Origin: Cordia subcordata
Taxonomy: Eukaryota; Streptophyta; Magnoliopsida; Boraginales; Cordiaceae
Reading direction: 5' to 3'
Length of the DNA stretch: 64,000 bases
Assembly (NCBI GenBank): GCA_028554755.1
Contig: JAPTOF010000031.1
Location: 1,031,501 to 1,095,500, forward strand
Positions 20,041 through 30,840 of the stretch are shown one piece after another. The translations under genes and the position numbers were made by a program. The notes under the pieces are model-generated. The model was given only the letters and a program-made list of their open reading frames with translations, did no database searches and had not been told where the DNA came from. The stretch's first letter is position 1; the number at the start of each line of letters is the position of its first letter.

Positions 20041-21941
20041 AACGACGCCAAGAACTTGATCGTACTTCTTTGAGTGTAAGCTCTAATGACCTGCAAGTGC
20101 ACAGATCGATGTAGTGTTGTGTGTGCAAGAACGGGTGTCGAACCACAGGGAGGCTATATTGTGAGATGGAATCTACGTGTGTGTTCTAGAGTGTGCCTAA
20201 AAATAAGAAATCTAAACTATCTGTTTTTAGGATTTTGGATTTTTTTTTGAATGGTCGGGAGCTCTAACTAAAATGAATTAAACTAAACTATGGAATTGGG
20301 AAAAGTGGGGGACAAGCTAATCTAGAGGAACTAATAAATGGAAAGGTGTTAGGGTGACTTCAACTTATGAATGGGTGATTCTATACTCAAATGCCATGGG
20401 ATTAAAGAATGATGGCTTACTTTAGTGATTGCTCTTAACTAGGTTGCCAAATTAGTGTCTTAATTTCCCCCTAAGACTCGGTGCAAGTCTGTCCCTAGGC
20501 GGTGCCTCCTAGAGCTACGGCGTGGTCCTTATGATCCAGGGCTTTAAGAGTGACTAACTAGCTTCTTAGGTGACTTAAAATGAATCTACCCTAGTACCTA
20601 AATCATTGGCTAGATTTAAAGCCAAGACCTAGTGTCGCTAAGGTTGACTAAACCAATCCTGAAACCTATTGGTTGGATTTAAAACCAAAGGAGACTCGAC
20701 CTAGGATAGCCCTAAATTATGCTTCGTCATTTTAAGGTCACAATAGCGGGATTTAACCTATTAACACATTCATACATGTTCTAAGCCAAGGTGTTCACGA
20801 ATAAGGGACCTATTCGACTACCAAACATCGTCATGCTCGGATTACACCATTAGAAGCAATTAACAACCGACATGTATGCGTTATTGAAGTCGTATTCACT
20901 ACCAGGCATGCAAATATACACATAGACATGAATATAAGCATTACCCATTTCATAGTATCCACATTTAAACACATAGACATGATTATAACATGGATTAGAT
21001 GTGTTTAGTAATAAATAGACTTCAATTTATGCACATGTTGCCCATTTAGGCATTTAATCAAACACTTAGACATGAATGAGAAAATAACCATTTGAACAAG
21101 AAAATCAAACATGTATATATAATTAGCCATTTAATCCCATATCATAAGAGTATATAGCTAACCCATTATATAAGTAAAATCACCCTATATAAATCTACTC
21201 AATCATAATAAAAGATAGAATGAAAGAGAGTTTATGAAGCTTCCCTTTCATCCTAGCTAATCTTGTACAAAGCTCTTGAGCAAATTTGAGTCCAAATGTT
21301 GAAACCCTCTAAATTCTCTTGCTCCAAGGTGATGAAATGTGTGTGAGAGAGTGTGTGTGTTGGGTGCAAAGATCTTCTCTAAAAAATTATCCAAAAAGCT
21401 CTCCAAAAGATCCCCATTTTTAGTCTGAAAATTGGGCTTTTATATCGACTTTTCACGAACTGCCGGTCGACCTAGCCGGTCGATCGACTTCTTCTCTTAG
21501 CTCGACCAGCTTTTTGGTGATGCTCTTTGGAGTGGCCAGTCGACCGGCTTTAGAGGGGTGGTCGTCCGGCTATTTTTAGCACCTCTCTGGAGTGGCTGGT
21601 CGACCTAGCCGGTCGACCGGCTCTTTCTTCTTGGTCGTTGGGCTAGCTTCTTTCCTCTATTCTTTGTCTTTTCGACCTCCAATCTTCTCCTTTTGTCTTG
21701 TACATCTCCCATCTTTATCACCTATCACCGCTCAATCTCGATCTTAACCCAAAGTTCACCTAAATCATTGAAAACAAGCAATTAGTGTAGCAATTTGTCT
21801 CTTAAACTCAATATATACACTTGTTTACACTTAAGCCTATTCTCATCAAAAGTACTACACCAATGCATCTTTTTGAGCACTTAATACTTCTTAAACATAG
21901 GTAAATTACAATGCAAACACACATAAAAACACAACACATCA
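20038..21941 (-). repeat. S: Athila-type LTR plus primer-binding site inserted in element C RT
   Basis: 20057-21941 (1885 bp) is a full TGAT...CATCA LTR related to those of C and E. On the minus strand it is followed at 20056-20038 by AGTTCTTGGCGTCGTTGCC, the Athila PBS also seen after C's 5' LTR with three differences. After GTTGCC the sequence becomes RT (TATAAGAGAATG). The flanks GAACT and GGGAC do not form a target-site duplication, so this is not an ordinary solo LTR. It looks like an element whose body was deleted by a junction at TTGCC. Confidence 0.85.
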
Positions 21942-21945
21942 GGGA

Positions 21946-22930
21946 CAAGTAAAGGTGGCCTTCTCTTGGTCCTCGAGAAACACTGGGGTCTGATTATAAC
22001 CCAAATAGCCATCTAAAAAACAATAGTAGCTATGCCCAGCTACTCTATCTAAGATTTGGTCTAGAAAAGGCAATAGGAAATAATCCTTCCTAGTTTCGAA
22101 GGCAATGGGAAATGATCCTTCCTAGTTTCGAAGTTGAGCTTCCTATAATCAATACAAACTCTCCATCCCATGGGAGTGCATGTACGGATAAGCTCTCCTC
22201 TCTCATTCCCAATAACTATGATCCCGGACTTCTTAGGGATGACTTGAACCGGGCTAACCCTCTCACTATCAGAGATTGGATAAATGATGCCTACATCTAA
22301 AAGCTTAATGATTTTTATCTTAACTACTTTGCTCATGTGTAGATTTAGCCTTCTTTGCATCTCCTTAGAAGGAATGGCTCCATCCTCAAGGTGAATACGA
22401 TGCATGCAAACCGAAGGGTCTATACCTTTTAAATCATCAATTTTCCACCCTATAGCCTTCCTATGTTTCCTAAGAACCTCTAAGAGACGCTCTTCATGCT
22501 CATTAGAAAGATAAGCTATAATGACTGGAAGGGTCTCACTAGGGCCTAGGAATGCATACTTCAAGTGATCGGGAAGGGGTTTAAGCTTTAAAGAATGGCT
22601 AGGCTCAACCAAGGTGGACTCAGCTTTAACATCATTAATGGGGACATCACTAGAATCAAGACTAGAAGGACTAACCTCAAGTGACTTATCAATCAAGGAA
22701 GTAGAAGCTACACATTTTTGCTCTAAGGTCTCCAAATCAAAACTAGACATCAATTTCTCAAATTTCCTCAATTCTTCTGCATCAGTCATAGTCCTCTCTA
22801 TAAGGCCCTCGACACACGAATCAATCACATCCACCCTAAAGCACTCTTCTCCATCATCTCCTCCTCCAATACTAACACTATTCACTGCCTTGACAACCTT
22901 CATGGTGGACCTCAAATTCCTAAATTTCAT
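21946..22930 (-). pseudogene. Element C linker and reverse transcriptase N-terminal half
   Basis: Frame 22930-22061 encodes the protease-RT connector (LKPLPDHLKYAFLG, LLEVLRKHRKAIGWKIDDLK, ICMHRIHLEDG-like block) and RT fingers (VSPVQVIPKKSG, WRVCIDYRKLN, RKDHFPLP). A 32 bp tandem duplication at 22069-22132 then shifts the frame. The remaining RT palm reads LDQILDRVAGHSYYCFLDGY and EDQEKATFTCP, ending where S begins. Confidence 0.92.
22069..22132 (-). repeat. 32 bp tandem duplication in element C RT
   Basis: Units 22069-22100 and 22101-22132 differ at two positions, both A in the first and G in the second on +. It repeats the codons for FETRKDHFPLP and shifts the RT frame by two. Confidence 0.95.
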
Positions 22931-23465
22931 CTTTAATAACCCTGACCTACAATGGATAATAGCATCTGCGGTGGCAAGGAACGGGCGACCTAGAAGAATG
23001 GGTGTAGACTATCTAGAGTTATGTCCTAAATCCATATCTAACACTATGGAGTCAACAAAGTACACAAACTCACATACCTGGACCATAACATCTTTTATCA
23101 CACCTTAGGTCTACGCTCAGACCTATCAGCTAGCTGAAGAGTAACATGCGTAGGGGACAACTCACCTAGACCTAGATGTTGATAGATGGCGTAGGGAATG
23201 AGATTCACCCTAGATCTTAAATCTAATAAGGCACGATCAATCTCGGTCTTACAGATCCTACAAGGAATAGTGAAGGCTCCGGGGTCACTCATCTTGGGCG
23301 GGCGGCTCGAAGTACAAATAGTACTCACCTTCTCCGTAAGCCTCACCTTCTTAGAAATGTTCGATTACCTACGTTTCCTTGCACAAAGACCCTTAAAGAA
23401 ATTAGAATAGAAGAGGATGGAAAGGATCGCATCTATCAAAGGAAGATTGACCTTAAGGTTTTTAA
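22931..23465 (-). pseudogene. Element C aspartic protease region
   Basis: Frame 23346-23098 holds the gypsy protease with the active-site block ALLDLRSRVNLIPYAIYQHL. Family members have D-L-G-A/S-S, and here the Gly is Arg. It is followed by LGELSPTHVTLQLADRS. A stop near 23098 and frame changes separate it from the RT connector. Unlikely to be active. Confidence 0.85.
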
Positions 23466-23469
23466 GATG

Positions 23470-25291
23470 CTCTAAAACTTTGAAGAACCTAGAATCCTCA
23501 CTAGGTGTTGGCCTCTATAAGGTGGATGGAAAGGGAACTCTAGGCTCAACACCTCTAGACATATGGGAATAATCAATGGGCTCCTTTCCCTTCCGATGTG
23601 GGCAGGAAGTACTACATTCTCCATGGTCTCTAATGGGCTGATCTTTCTCAACAAGACCCTCTCTAGAATTTCCCTCAACAGGGTTACTATGTGGTGCTCT
23701 CGACTCAGAAGGACCACTAGGTGCAAGCACTGCAAAGTCAACTCCTACCCTATTATCCACTTTTCTACCACTCCTAAGAGTGGTGACGGCCTTAGCCTGG
23801 GCCTGAGGGGGATAAGTGGTATCGGTGGAGGAATAGGACTGGACTTTAGGGGTTCATCCTCGGTTAAGAAGGCAATTTCCCGGGGTCTCTAACGCTCAAT
23901 TGACTAGCAATCTGTCCTAATCGTGCCTCAAACTTTGCCATTTGCTGCTTATTTTTTGCCAATTCCTATTGTTGGTTCTGAATGAACTGCATCATCTTCA
24001 TTATGTCATTACTAGGAGGTTGGCTACTAGAGGGAGCAGGCAAAGCCTGAGGTTGAGGAGCACTAGTGAGACGGGGCTGATTAAGATGATAGAAGCCTGG
24101 GGGATATTGAGGGCGGGGTTGCTTCTGAGATGGAACCTGAGGATGTGAACTAGACTCATGCTGACCTTGTCTCCAAGAAAATTTTGGGTTGTCCCTCCAA
24201 CCAGAATTGTATGTGTTCGAGTATAGGTTGTACTCACAAGAATAACCTTGAGCGGCACACACTTGCTCTTTCATGAATTCAGGAAATTGAGATGCTAGAG
24301 GGCAAGCTGTGGTCTCATGAGATGACTCAGAACACAATGCACAAACTTCAACAACTAAAGGGGCGGATGAAGAACCTATAGAACTTGTCCTGTGACCTTG
24401 GGATGAAAGAGACAAAGAAATGAATTGATCTAGCTTATTTGTCAAATCCTCAACCTTAGCGGGTAAATCAAAAGAAACTTCAACCTCACTAACACTTCTC
24501 TTGTTACCTCCCCGACTAGACCTTTCCACGGCAAAATTTTGAAAGGAATTTTCAGCCATCATTTCAATTTTCTCCCATGCCTCAATTGGTCTCAAAAGAT
24601 AGAAGCCACCACCGGAGGCGGCATTGACCATTATCCTATTTTGTTCATTTAAACCTCGAAAGAAGTATTGCATTAAGTCATGATTGCCGTACCTGTGGTG
24701 TGGACATTGTTGAAGAAGATCTTTGAACCTCTCCTAAGCCTCATGAAAGGATTCTAGGTCATGTTGGAAGAAAGTCATAATGGCGGTCCTAAGGTCGGCC
24801 ATCTTGGCCATGGGATAAAATTTTTGAAAGAACTTAGATTGAAACTCAGCCCATGTAGTAATGCAACCGTTAGGTAAGGAATGCAACCAAGTCCTAGCCT
24901 TGTCCTTAAAAGAGAAAGGAAACAATCTTAGACGTATGACCTCTTGGGAGACATTGGGGACATGGGGAGTGGAACTCATCTCAACAAAATCAATGATGTG
25001 ATATAAAGGACTCTCATTGCTTCTCCCGTAAAAGGAAGGAAGCATAGCCAACATATTAGGCTTAATCTCGAAATTCGCCTCCCTCAAACTCGGAATTTGA
25101 ATAGTCAAATTAGGCTTAAAGGCTTCGAGGAGAAAGAATTACCTAAGAGTGGGTTCCTCATCCATGGGTAGACTCGGTCTATGGGTCTCTCGTCTACAAT
25201 GATCTTGGGCTTGATGCCCAAGGTGATCATGAGGTGGAATGGGATTCATTGGGGGGTTAGGAGGATTAGGAGGATGATTGGGATCGGCCAT
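23470..25291 (-). pseudogene. Element C gag (Athila type)
   Basis: ATG at 25289-25291 begins MADPNHPPNPPNPP. An in-frame TAA lies near 25140. The frame continues through NMLAMLPSFYGRSNESPLYH and RLRLFPFSFKDKARTWLHSL to a stop near 24734, then 24673-23966 carries YFFRGLNEQNRIMVNAASGG and the zinc knuckle CALCSESSHETTAC (CX2CX4HX4C). Downstream frames to about 23470 are Pro/Gln-rich and broken. Gag would form the particle and bind RNA. Confidence 0.9.
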
Positions 25292-25673
25292 CTCCTCAAG
25301 AAGATCTCCTCAATTCCTAAAATGTCTTGCAATTCTATTGGGTTTGGGATTAAGAGGAACTAGGGGATTTCTAAGGGATCTCCTACCAAGCATACACAAA
25401 CTATCCTAACTCCGGCCACTTCAACCCCCGAAAACTTCAATATTCCTAAAACTATAGCAAATAAACCACAATCCTAGAAAGTCTACTAAAAATAAAGACA
25501 AAAGCTGAAATAGATAAGTAAGGATCAAAGCAAGATAATATAAACAATAAACAAAATAAGCGAAAACTAAACAAACTATAAAAGAAAAGAAAGAAAGTAA
25601 GAAAAGCAACTACCAAAACACACAAACCAAGAATGCAAACCATCGTGCCTTCCCGGCAACATCACCAAGAACT
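25292..25673 (-). other. Element C leader and primer-binding site
   Basis: AT-rich leader of about 360 bp. On the minus strand AGTTCTTGGTGATGTTGCCGG (25653-25673) directly follows the 5' LTR. It matches the Athila-type PBS pattern TTGGCGCCGTTGCCGGG with changes. Confidence 0.8.
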
Positions 25674-26451
25674 TGATGCGTCTCTCGAGTGCAAGCCCTA
25701 AAGACTTGCAAGCGCACAGATCGGTGTAGCAAAGTGTATGCAAGTGCGGGGTCGATTCCACAGGGAGGCTATGTTGGGAGATAGATTCTTCGTGTGTGTT
25801 CTAGAGTATGCCTAAGAAGAAACCTAAACAATCTATTTTTGGGATTTTAGATTTTTTATGGTCGGGAGCTCTAACTAAAACGAATTAAATTAAACTATGG
25901 GAATAGAAAGTGAGAAACAAATTAATCTAGAAGCCTGCTCCAGTCCCCTTACGAAACTTTCGTTATTGGGTTAGCCATACACTCCACATGTTTCTAGCGA
26001 TTCACATGGCATCATCAAATGATACAAGTCTTGGATAAGAATCTACAACGCACTAGAACGCCCTTGTTGACGATCCTTTACTCCGACAGCATCTAGGGTT
26101 CCTCGAACAATGTGATATCTCACATCGGGTAAATCCTTAACCCTTCCCCCTCTTACTAAGACTACAGAATGTTCTTGTAAATTATGGCCAATTCTAGATC
26201 TAACAAATGGAAAGGGGTTAAGGTGACTTCAACTTATGAATTGGTGATTCTATACTCAAATACTATGGGATTAAAGAATGATGGCTTGTTTTTAAAATTG
26301 CTCTTAACTAGGTTGCTAAATTAGTGTATTAATTTCCCCTTAGGACTCGGTGCGGGTCCGTCCCTAGGCGGCGCCTCCTAGAGCTACGGCGTAGTCCTTA
26401 TGACCTGGGGCCTTAAGAATGACTAATTAGCTTCCTGGGTGACTTAGAATG
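25674..26451 (-). repeat. Element C 5' LTR, part 1 (before element D)
   Basis: Co-linear with 14514-15040 but carrying a 259 bp plastid insert at 25934-26192. It is interrupted after GACTTAGAATG by element D and resumes at 35705. Confidence 0.93.
25934..26192 (-). other. rps12: Nuclear plastid DNA fragment: rps12 exon and start of its group II intron
   Basis: Absent from the other LTR copies. On the minus strand from 26192 it reads [32 protein letters not shown] and [14 protein letters not shown], which is plastid ribosomal protein S12. At the known exon end it passes into GTGCG, the group II intron 5' consensus, with about 110 bp of intron. One residue differs from the usual (LPGVRY to LPDVRY, a G-to-A change on the coding strand). 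TCTAGA occurs on both flanks (25926-25931 and 26193-26198), a possible microhomology or short duplication. Confidence 0.9.
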
Positions 26452-28310
26452 TGTAGGATTGATATTATTAAGTGCGATGCATCCTGGTCCATATTTTCAA
26501 AAAATTCTACCAAGAAAACATGCTAGGAAAATAAAATAACCACATGACACACATAAGAATATGCTTAAGAACATATAGAATATAACTAGTACTTGCAAAA
26601 ATATGTAAAGCTAACCTCCTGAAGCGTGGGGCCTTTGATGAAAACTACCACGAGATTTGTTCCCGTTCACGAACAAGGCCGCCAAAAATTTTACTATAAG
26701 GGTGTCGCAATAGGCAACTCCCTAGTCTTCTTCCCTATGATTAAAGAGATTTATCTTGAGAGAATAGCCTCTTGTGTAGGAAGAAGCAAAGTAATATTCT
26801 TTTGAAAAACTAAAGCAAAAATCACACAATAAGTGTGTACTATGCGTTGTAGTATTTTCTTGCCAAAAAGGAAGAAATCAACTATAAAGTGGATTACATA
26901 AAAGGTGGATTACAAAGTTGCTAATCCTTCAATGTGGGAGAAAATTTCCATGTAGTATTTCCTTTATGCAACTTGTTAACTTATCTTGGAAGACTTGTGC
27001 AAGTTGTCCACTTATTTTTGTAGTATTTTGCAAGTTTTCCACTTGTCTTGGAAGACTTAGGCCAAGCCCATTATCCAAGTCCAACACATAGTCCATAATC
27101 CATGTGGAGGCCCAAGCCCAATAGGAAACCATCCTAGCCCAATTATGTTATCTCAGACTCTAAAGAAAGCCCAAACCCAATTCCAAGCTTTGGCCCAAAA
27201 AGGCTAGTACCACTATATGGAATTTGCTCTTTCAAAATTACTCTCTCAAAGTCATTTCAACTAGGGAAGGGATCAAGAAGACACAATTAACCTTGGCTTC
27301 CAAAAATAATTAAAAATTTCCTTGCCCAATCTAGGCAACATAATAATTATTTTTAACTCCGATCTATTCCACCATAAGATCAAAGTTGCACTCCAAGAAT
27401 AATTGCTATTACCCAGAATCTTATCATAAAAGAATGTGAACTTTGTCTTTCACCTACTAAATAACTGACCATAATGCCCCTCTATGTATACCCACAGCTA
27501 AGACTGATCCTTTGGCCTGTGTACTATCACCTCTTTAGCTGTATCTTTTCCATTGGGTTTCTTGTCCTATTAGCAACCATCCTTGGTCATGGAATCTCTT
27601 GATCTCGGGAGCGACCCTCAAGTCATATGATCGATACACCTATAAGGGTAGTATCACTAGATCTAGATTTGGATGATAAATTTGGACAATCCTAAATAGG
27701 GCACATAGATTCCATATTGCATATGCATGTTCCAATTATTTAGAACTTAGTACTCAACGCACAAGGCTGTTGATCTAAATAAAGTAAGATCTCACCCACA
27801 GTGAATCAAAGTATCAAACCTTAACTTCATTAGTTCATTCACATATACTCAAGATTAAGAGCAATGATCATTAAGGGGCAGTGAGTATCTTGTTTTCTTT
27901 CTTTGATAGTACATTTCTAAAAAAAAAAATTCACAATGGTCCTGTCCAATACGTGACACACATACTATTGAGACAAATTCGAAAAGTCCTCCAATGACTT
28001 AGGCAGATCACCCTCAACGAGGAGACTTGCTCAATACAACCTTATCGCGGTAGAGTGCCCAACACTACGATTTGGTTACGAACTCAATTTATGACGTGAC
28101 TAAATCTAGACTTGGACCTACTGTGCGTTCAGCCTCATTGCGCACCCAAGTTATTAGTTCAAGTCAAGGGGCCTTTACACATGCATCAATAAAACATAAA
28201 ACAGATAATATGTAAGAAAGTCATAATGCCATATAACAAAAATGATTATACATTGTTTAGCATCCAAAATGTCATGTACAAGTGAGCTTTAGGGCATACT
28301 AATCCTAACA
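26452..28310 (-). repeat. Element D 3' LTR (lacks the TATA segment)
   Basis: 1859 bp. Compared with the 5' LTR it lacks the segment between TAAAAGGTG (near 26907) and CAAAGTTGCTAATCC that carries the TATA box in the 5' copy (about 34288-34330). The purine tract GTGCAAGTGGGAGAT on minus abuts it at 28311-28325. Confidence 0.93.
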
Positions 28311-28324
28311 ATCTCCCACTTGCA

Positions 28325-29040
28325 CTAAAGATCACTTCTACACAACCTAATACCCATGGACTCCAAATGTGTAGTGAAAATTTTCTCTAGAAGAGTCTTT
28401 GTTAATGGGTTCGCCAGGTTTTCCGCTGAAGCTATCTTTTAAACTACTACATCTCCTCTCTGGATAAACTCACGAATCAAATGATATTTTTATTCAATGT
28501 GTTTACCTTTTTTATGATTCCTAGGCTCTTTGAACTGTGAAATAGCACCGTTGTTGTCGTAATACAACCTTATTGGTCTGTGAGCTGCCGGCACAACTTC
28601 TAGGCCTAAAAGGAACTTTCTTAGCCATACTACCTCTTTCGCAGCCTTAGATGCTGCTACATACTCGGCCTCCATGGTAGAATCAGTAATACAATTTTGC
28701 TTCATACTTCTCCATGAAATAGCTCCTCTTGACAGAGTAAAAACATATCTAGAAGTAGACTTCCTGGAATCTCAGTCGAACTGAAAATTCGAGTCTGTAT
28801 AGGCTAATGGTATTAGATCATCTGCATGGTATTCCAGCACATAATCCTTAGTTCCTTGCAAGAATTTGAATATATGCTTAACCGCGACCCAATGTACTGG
28901 TCCAGGGTTTGATTGATATCTACTAACCATACCAACAGTAAAGCATATATCTGGTCTAGTACATAACATGGCATACATGAGGCTTCCAACCACCGAAGCA
29001 TAAGGAATTCGCTTCATGCTCTCTATTTCCTCAAGTGTTT
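28325..29040 (-). pseudogene. Element D RNase H domain
   Basis: Frame 29017-28772 has SLMYAMLCTRPDICFTVGMV and AYTDSNFQFD (first acidic site). After a stop, frame 28705-28490 has MEAEYVAASKAAKEVVWLRK and YYDNNGAISQFKEP. Family members have C-D-N in that block; here it is Y-D-N. The expected C-terminus LANPLTKTL and a stop at 28325-28327 follow in frame after one stop. RNase H would remove template RNA. Confidence 0.9.
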
Positions 29041-29902
29041 TAAGTCATTGATCCCGAGATAGATAAACTCCATGTCTAGAAGGTAATGAGGCCTTCTTAG
29101 AGTTTTGCATGTTAAACCTGACCAATATCTTCTCAATAAACGAAGCTTGAGATAGGGCTAACCTTCTTACGATCTCGCATAAGCTTGATACCTAAAACAT
29201 AACTAACTTCTCCTAAATCCTTCATTTGAAATTGAGTAGAAAGCCAAACCTTGATGAATGATAATATCCTCACATCGTTTCCAATTAGTAGGATATCATC
29301 GACATACAGAACCAAAAAGCTACAGCATTTCCATTACACCTCTTATATACGCAAGGTTTATCAATATTTTGATCAAAACCATAAGATTTAATTGCCCGAT
29401 CAAATTTGATGTTCCATGCTCTAGATGCCTGCTTTAGTCCATAAATAGACTTTTTTAACTTACAAACCAAATGTTCCTGGCCTTTAGTATCATATCCATC
29501 TGGTTGCGTCATATAAATGGTCTCGTCAATCTCTCCATTAAGAAAAGTTGTCTTGAAATCCATTTGCCATATCTCATAGTCATAACGACATGCGATGGCA
29601 AGAAGAATCCTAATGGATTTAAGCATGGCTACTGGTGAGAAAGTTTCCTCATAATCGATCCCTTCTTTTTGAGTATAACCTTTTGCCCTCAACCTTGCTT
29701 TAAAGGTTTCAACTTTTCCATCAACTGCTCTTTTTCTCTTGTAGACCCATTTGCACTCTATAGGTTTTACCCCTTCAGGTGCAACTACAAGATCCCAGAC
29801 TTTGTTAAAATACATAGATTCTAACTCTGAATCCATTGCCTTATGCCATTGGTCAGCATATATGTCGGAAACTGCTTCATCATAACTTATGGGATCTACC
29901 AC
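29041..29902 (-). pseudogene. Element D reverse transcriptase
   Basis: Frame 29902-29285 covers WHKAMDSELESMYFNKVW, KARLRAKGYTQKEGIDYEET, MDFKTTFLNGEIDETIY and IYGLKQASRAWNIKFD. A frameshift at about 29320 moves into 29315-29133, which contains the catalytic YVDD (29295-29306) and KDLGEVSYVLGIK. A stop at 29133 and another frame change precede the RNase H region. About one base is lost or gained at the AVAF/LVLYVDD junction. Confidence 0.92.
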
Positions 29903-30840
29903 CTAATTCTCTGAAGAAGTCTGAAAGGACTCTCCATAGTGTCTATCAGGAGGCTTGGATATCCTCCCACTACGATGATGCTCCGATATATTAGGTGTAA
30001 TATGCTGTTCTTTTCCATTCACAGTTTCCACAGGTGTTACTGGAGATTCTTGTGAAATCTCATCTAGAACAACTTTAGAATCTGGTGTTTTCTGGACCAT
30101 TTCTTCATTTTCTAAGTATCTAGCATGGGTGCTTATAAACACCTTTTGCTCCTTAGGATTATAAAAGATCCCACCTCTGGTTCCCTTAGGATATCCAATG
30201 AAATAGCATAACTGGGATCTTGGTTCCAAGTTTGAAGCATTACTATTAAGTACATAAGCTGGATAGCCCCAAATGTGGAAATGATTTAAACTAGGCTTAT
30301 GCCCAGTCCACATTTCTTGAGGTGTCCTAGGTACTGATTTTGATGGTACCAAGTTCAAGATGTATGCTGCTATTTCAATGGCATAACCCCCAAAAAGATA
30401 AAGGTAATGATGTATGACTCATCATTGACCTAACCATATCTAATAGGGTACAATTTCTTTTCTCTACTACACCATTTTATTGAGGAATCCCTGGTGCAGT
30501 CAATTGAGACACTATCCCTTCTTGTGTAAGATAGTCTTTGAACTCACCCGAGAGGTATTCGCCGCCTCGATCAGACCGAAGGGCTTTGATATGTTTATTT
30601 ATTTCTGCTCCACCTCAGCTTTGAACTCTTTGAATTTCTCAAAGGATTCAGACTTACGTCGCATCAGATATAGATATCCATACCTAGAGTAATCATCAGT
30701 ATAAGTAATGAAATACTCATAACTTCCTTGTGCTGGTTTGCTCATAGGACCACACACATCAGTGTGAACCAATTCCAATACTTCTTTAGCCTTTTCTTCT
30801 TTAGAAGAAAATGACATTTAGTCATCTTCCCTTTGAGACA
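29903..30840 (-). pseudogene. Element D integrase
   Basis: Frame 30817-30599 has LELVHTDVCGPM (first Asp) and YFITYTDDYSRYGYLYLM. The next frame has ALRSDRGGEYLSG (second Asp, near 30570) and NGVVEKRNC (Glu, near 30460). Frame 30358-29903 covers the C-terminal MNLVPSKSVPRTPQEMWTGH, WGYPAYVLNSNASNLEPRS and YFIGYPKG. The DDE residues survive but stops and frameshifts break the domain. Confidence 0.9.

Noticed and set aside
14514..21941. A separate, internally deleted Athila element from the left LTR to S
   Set aside because: The AGGGT duplication pairs 14509 with 37091, not with 21942, and the protease/integrase frame of A closes only across 14514-37090.
20057..21941. Ordinary solo LTR
   Set aside because: No target-site duplication, and PBS sequence is retained on one side.
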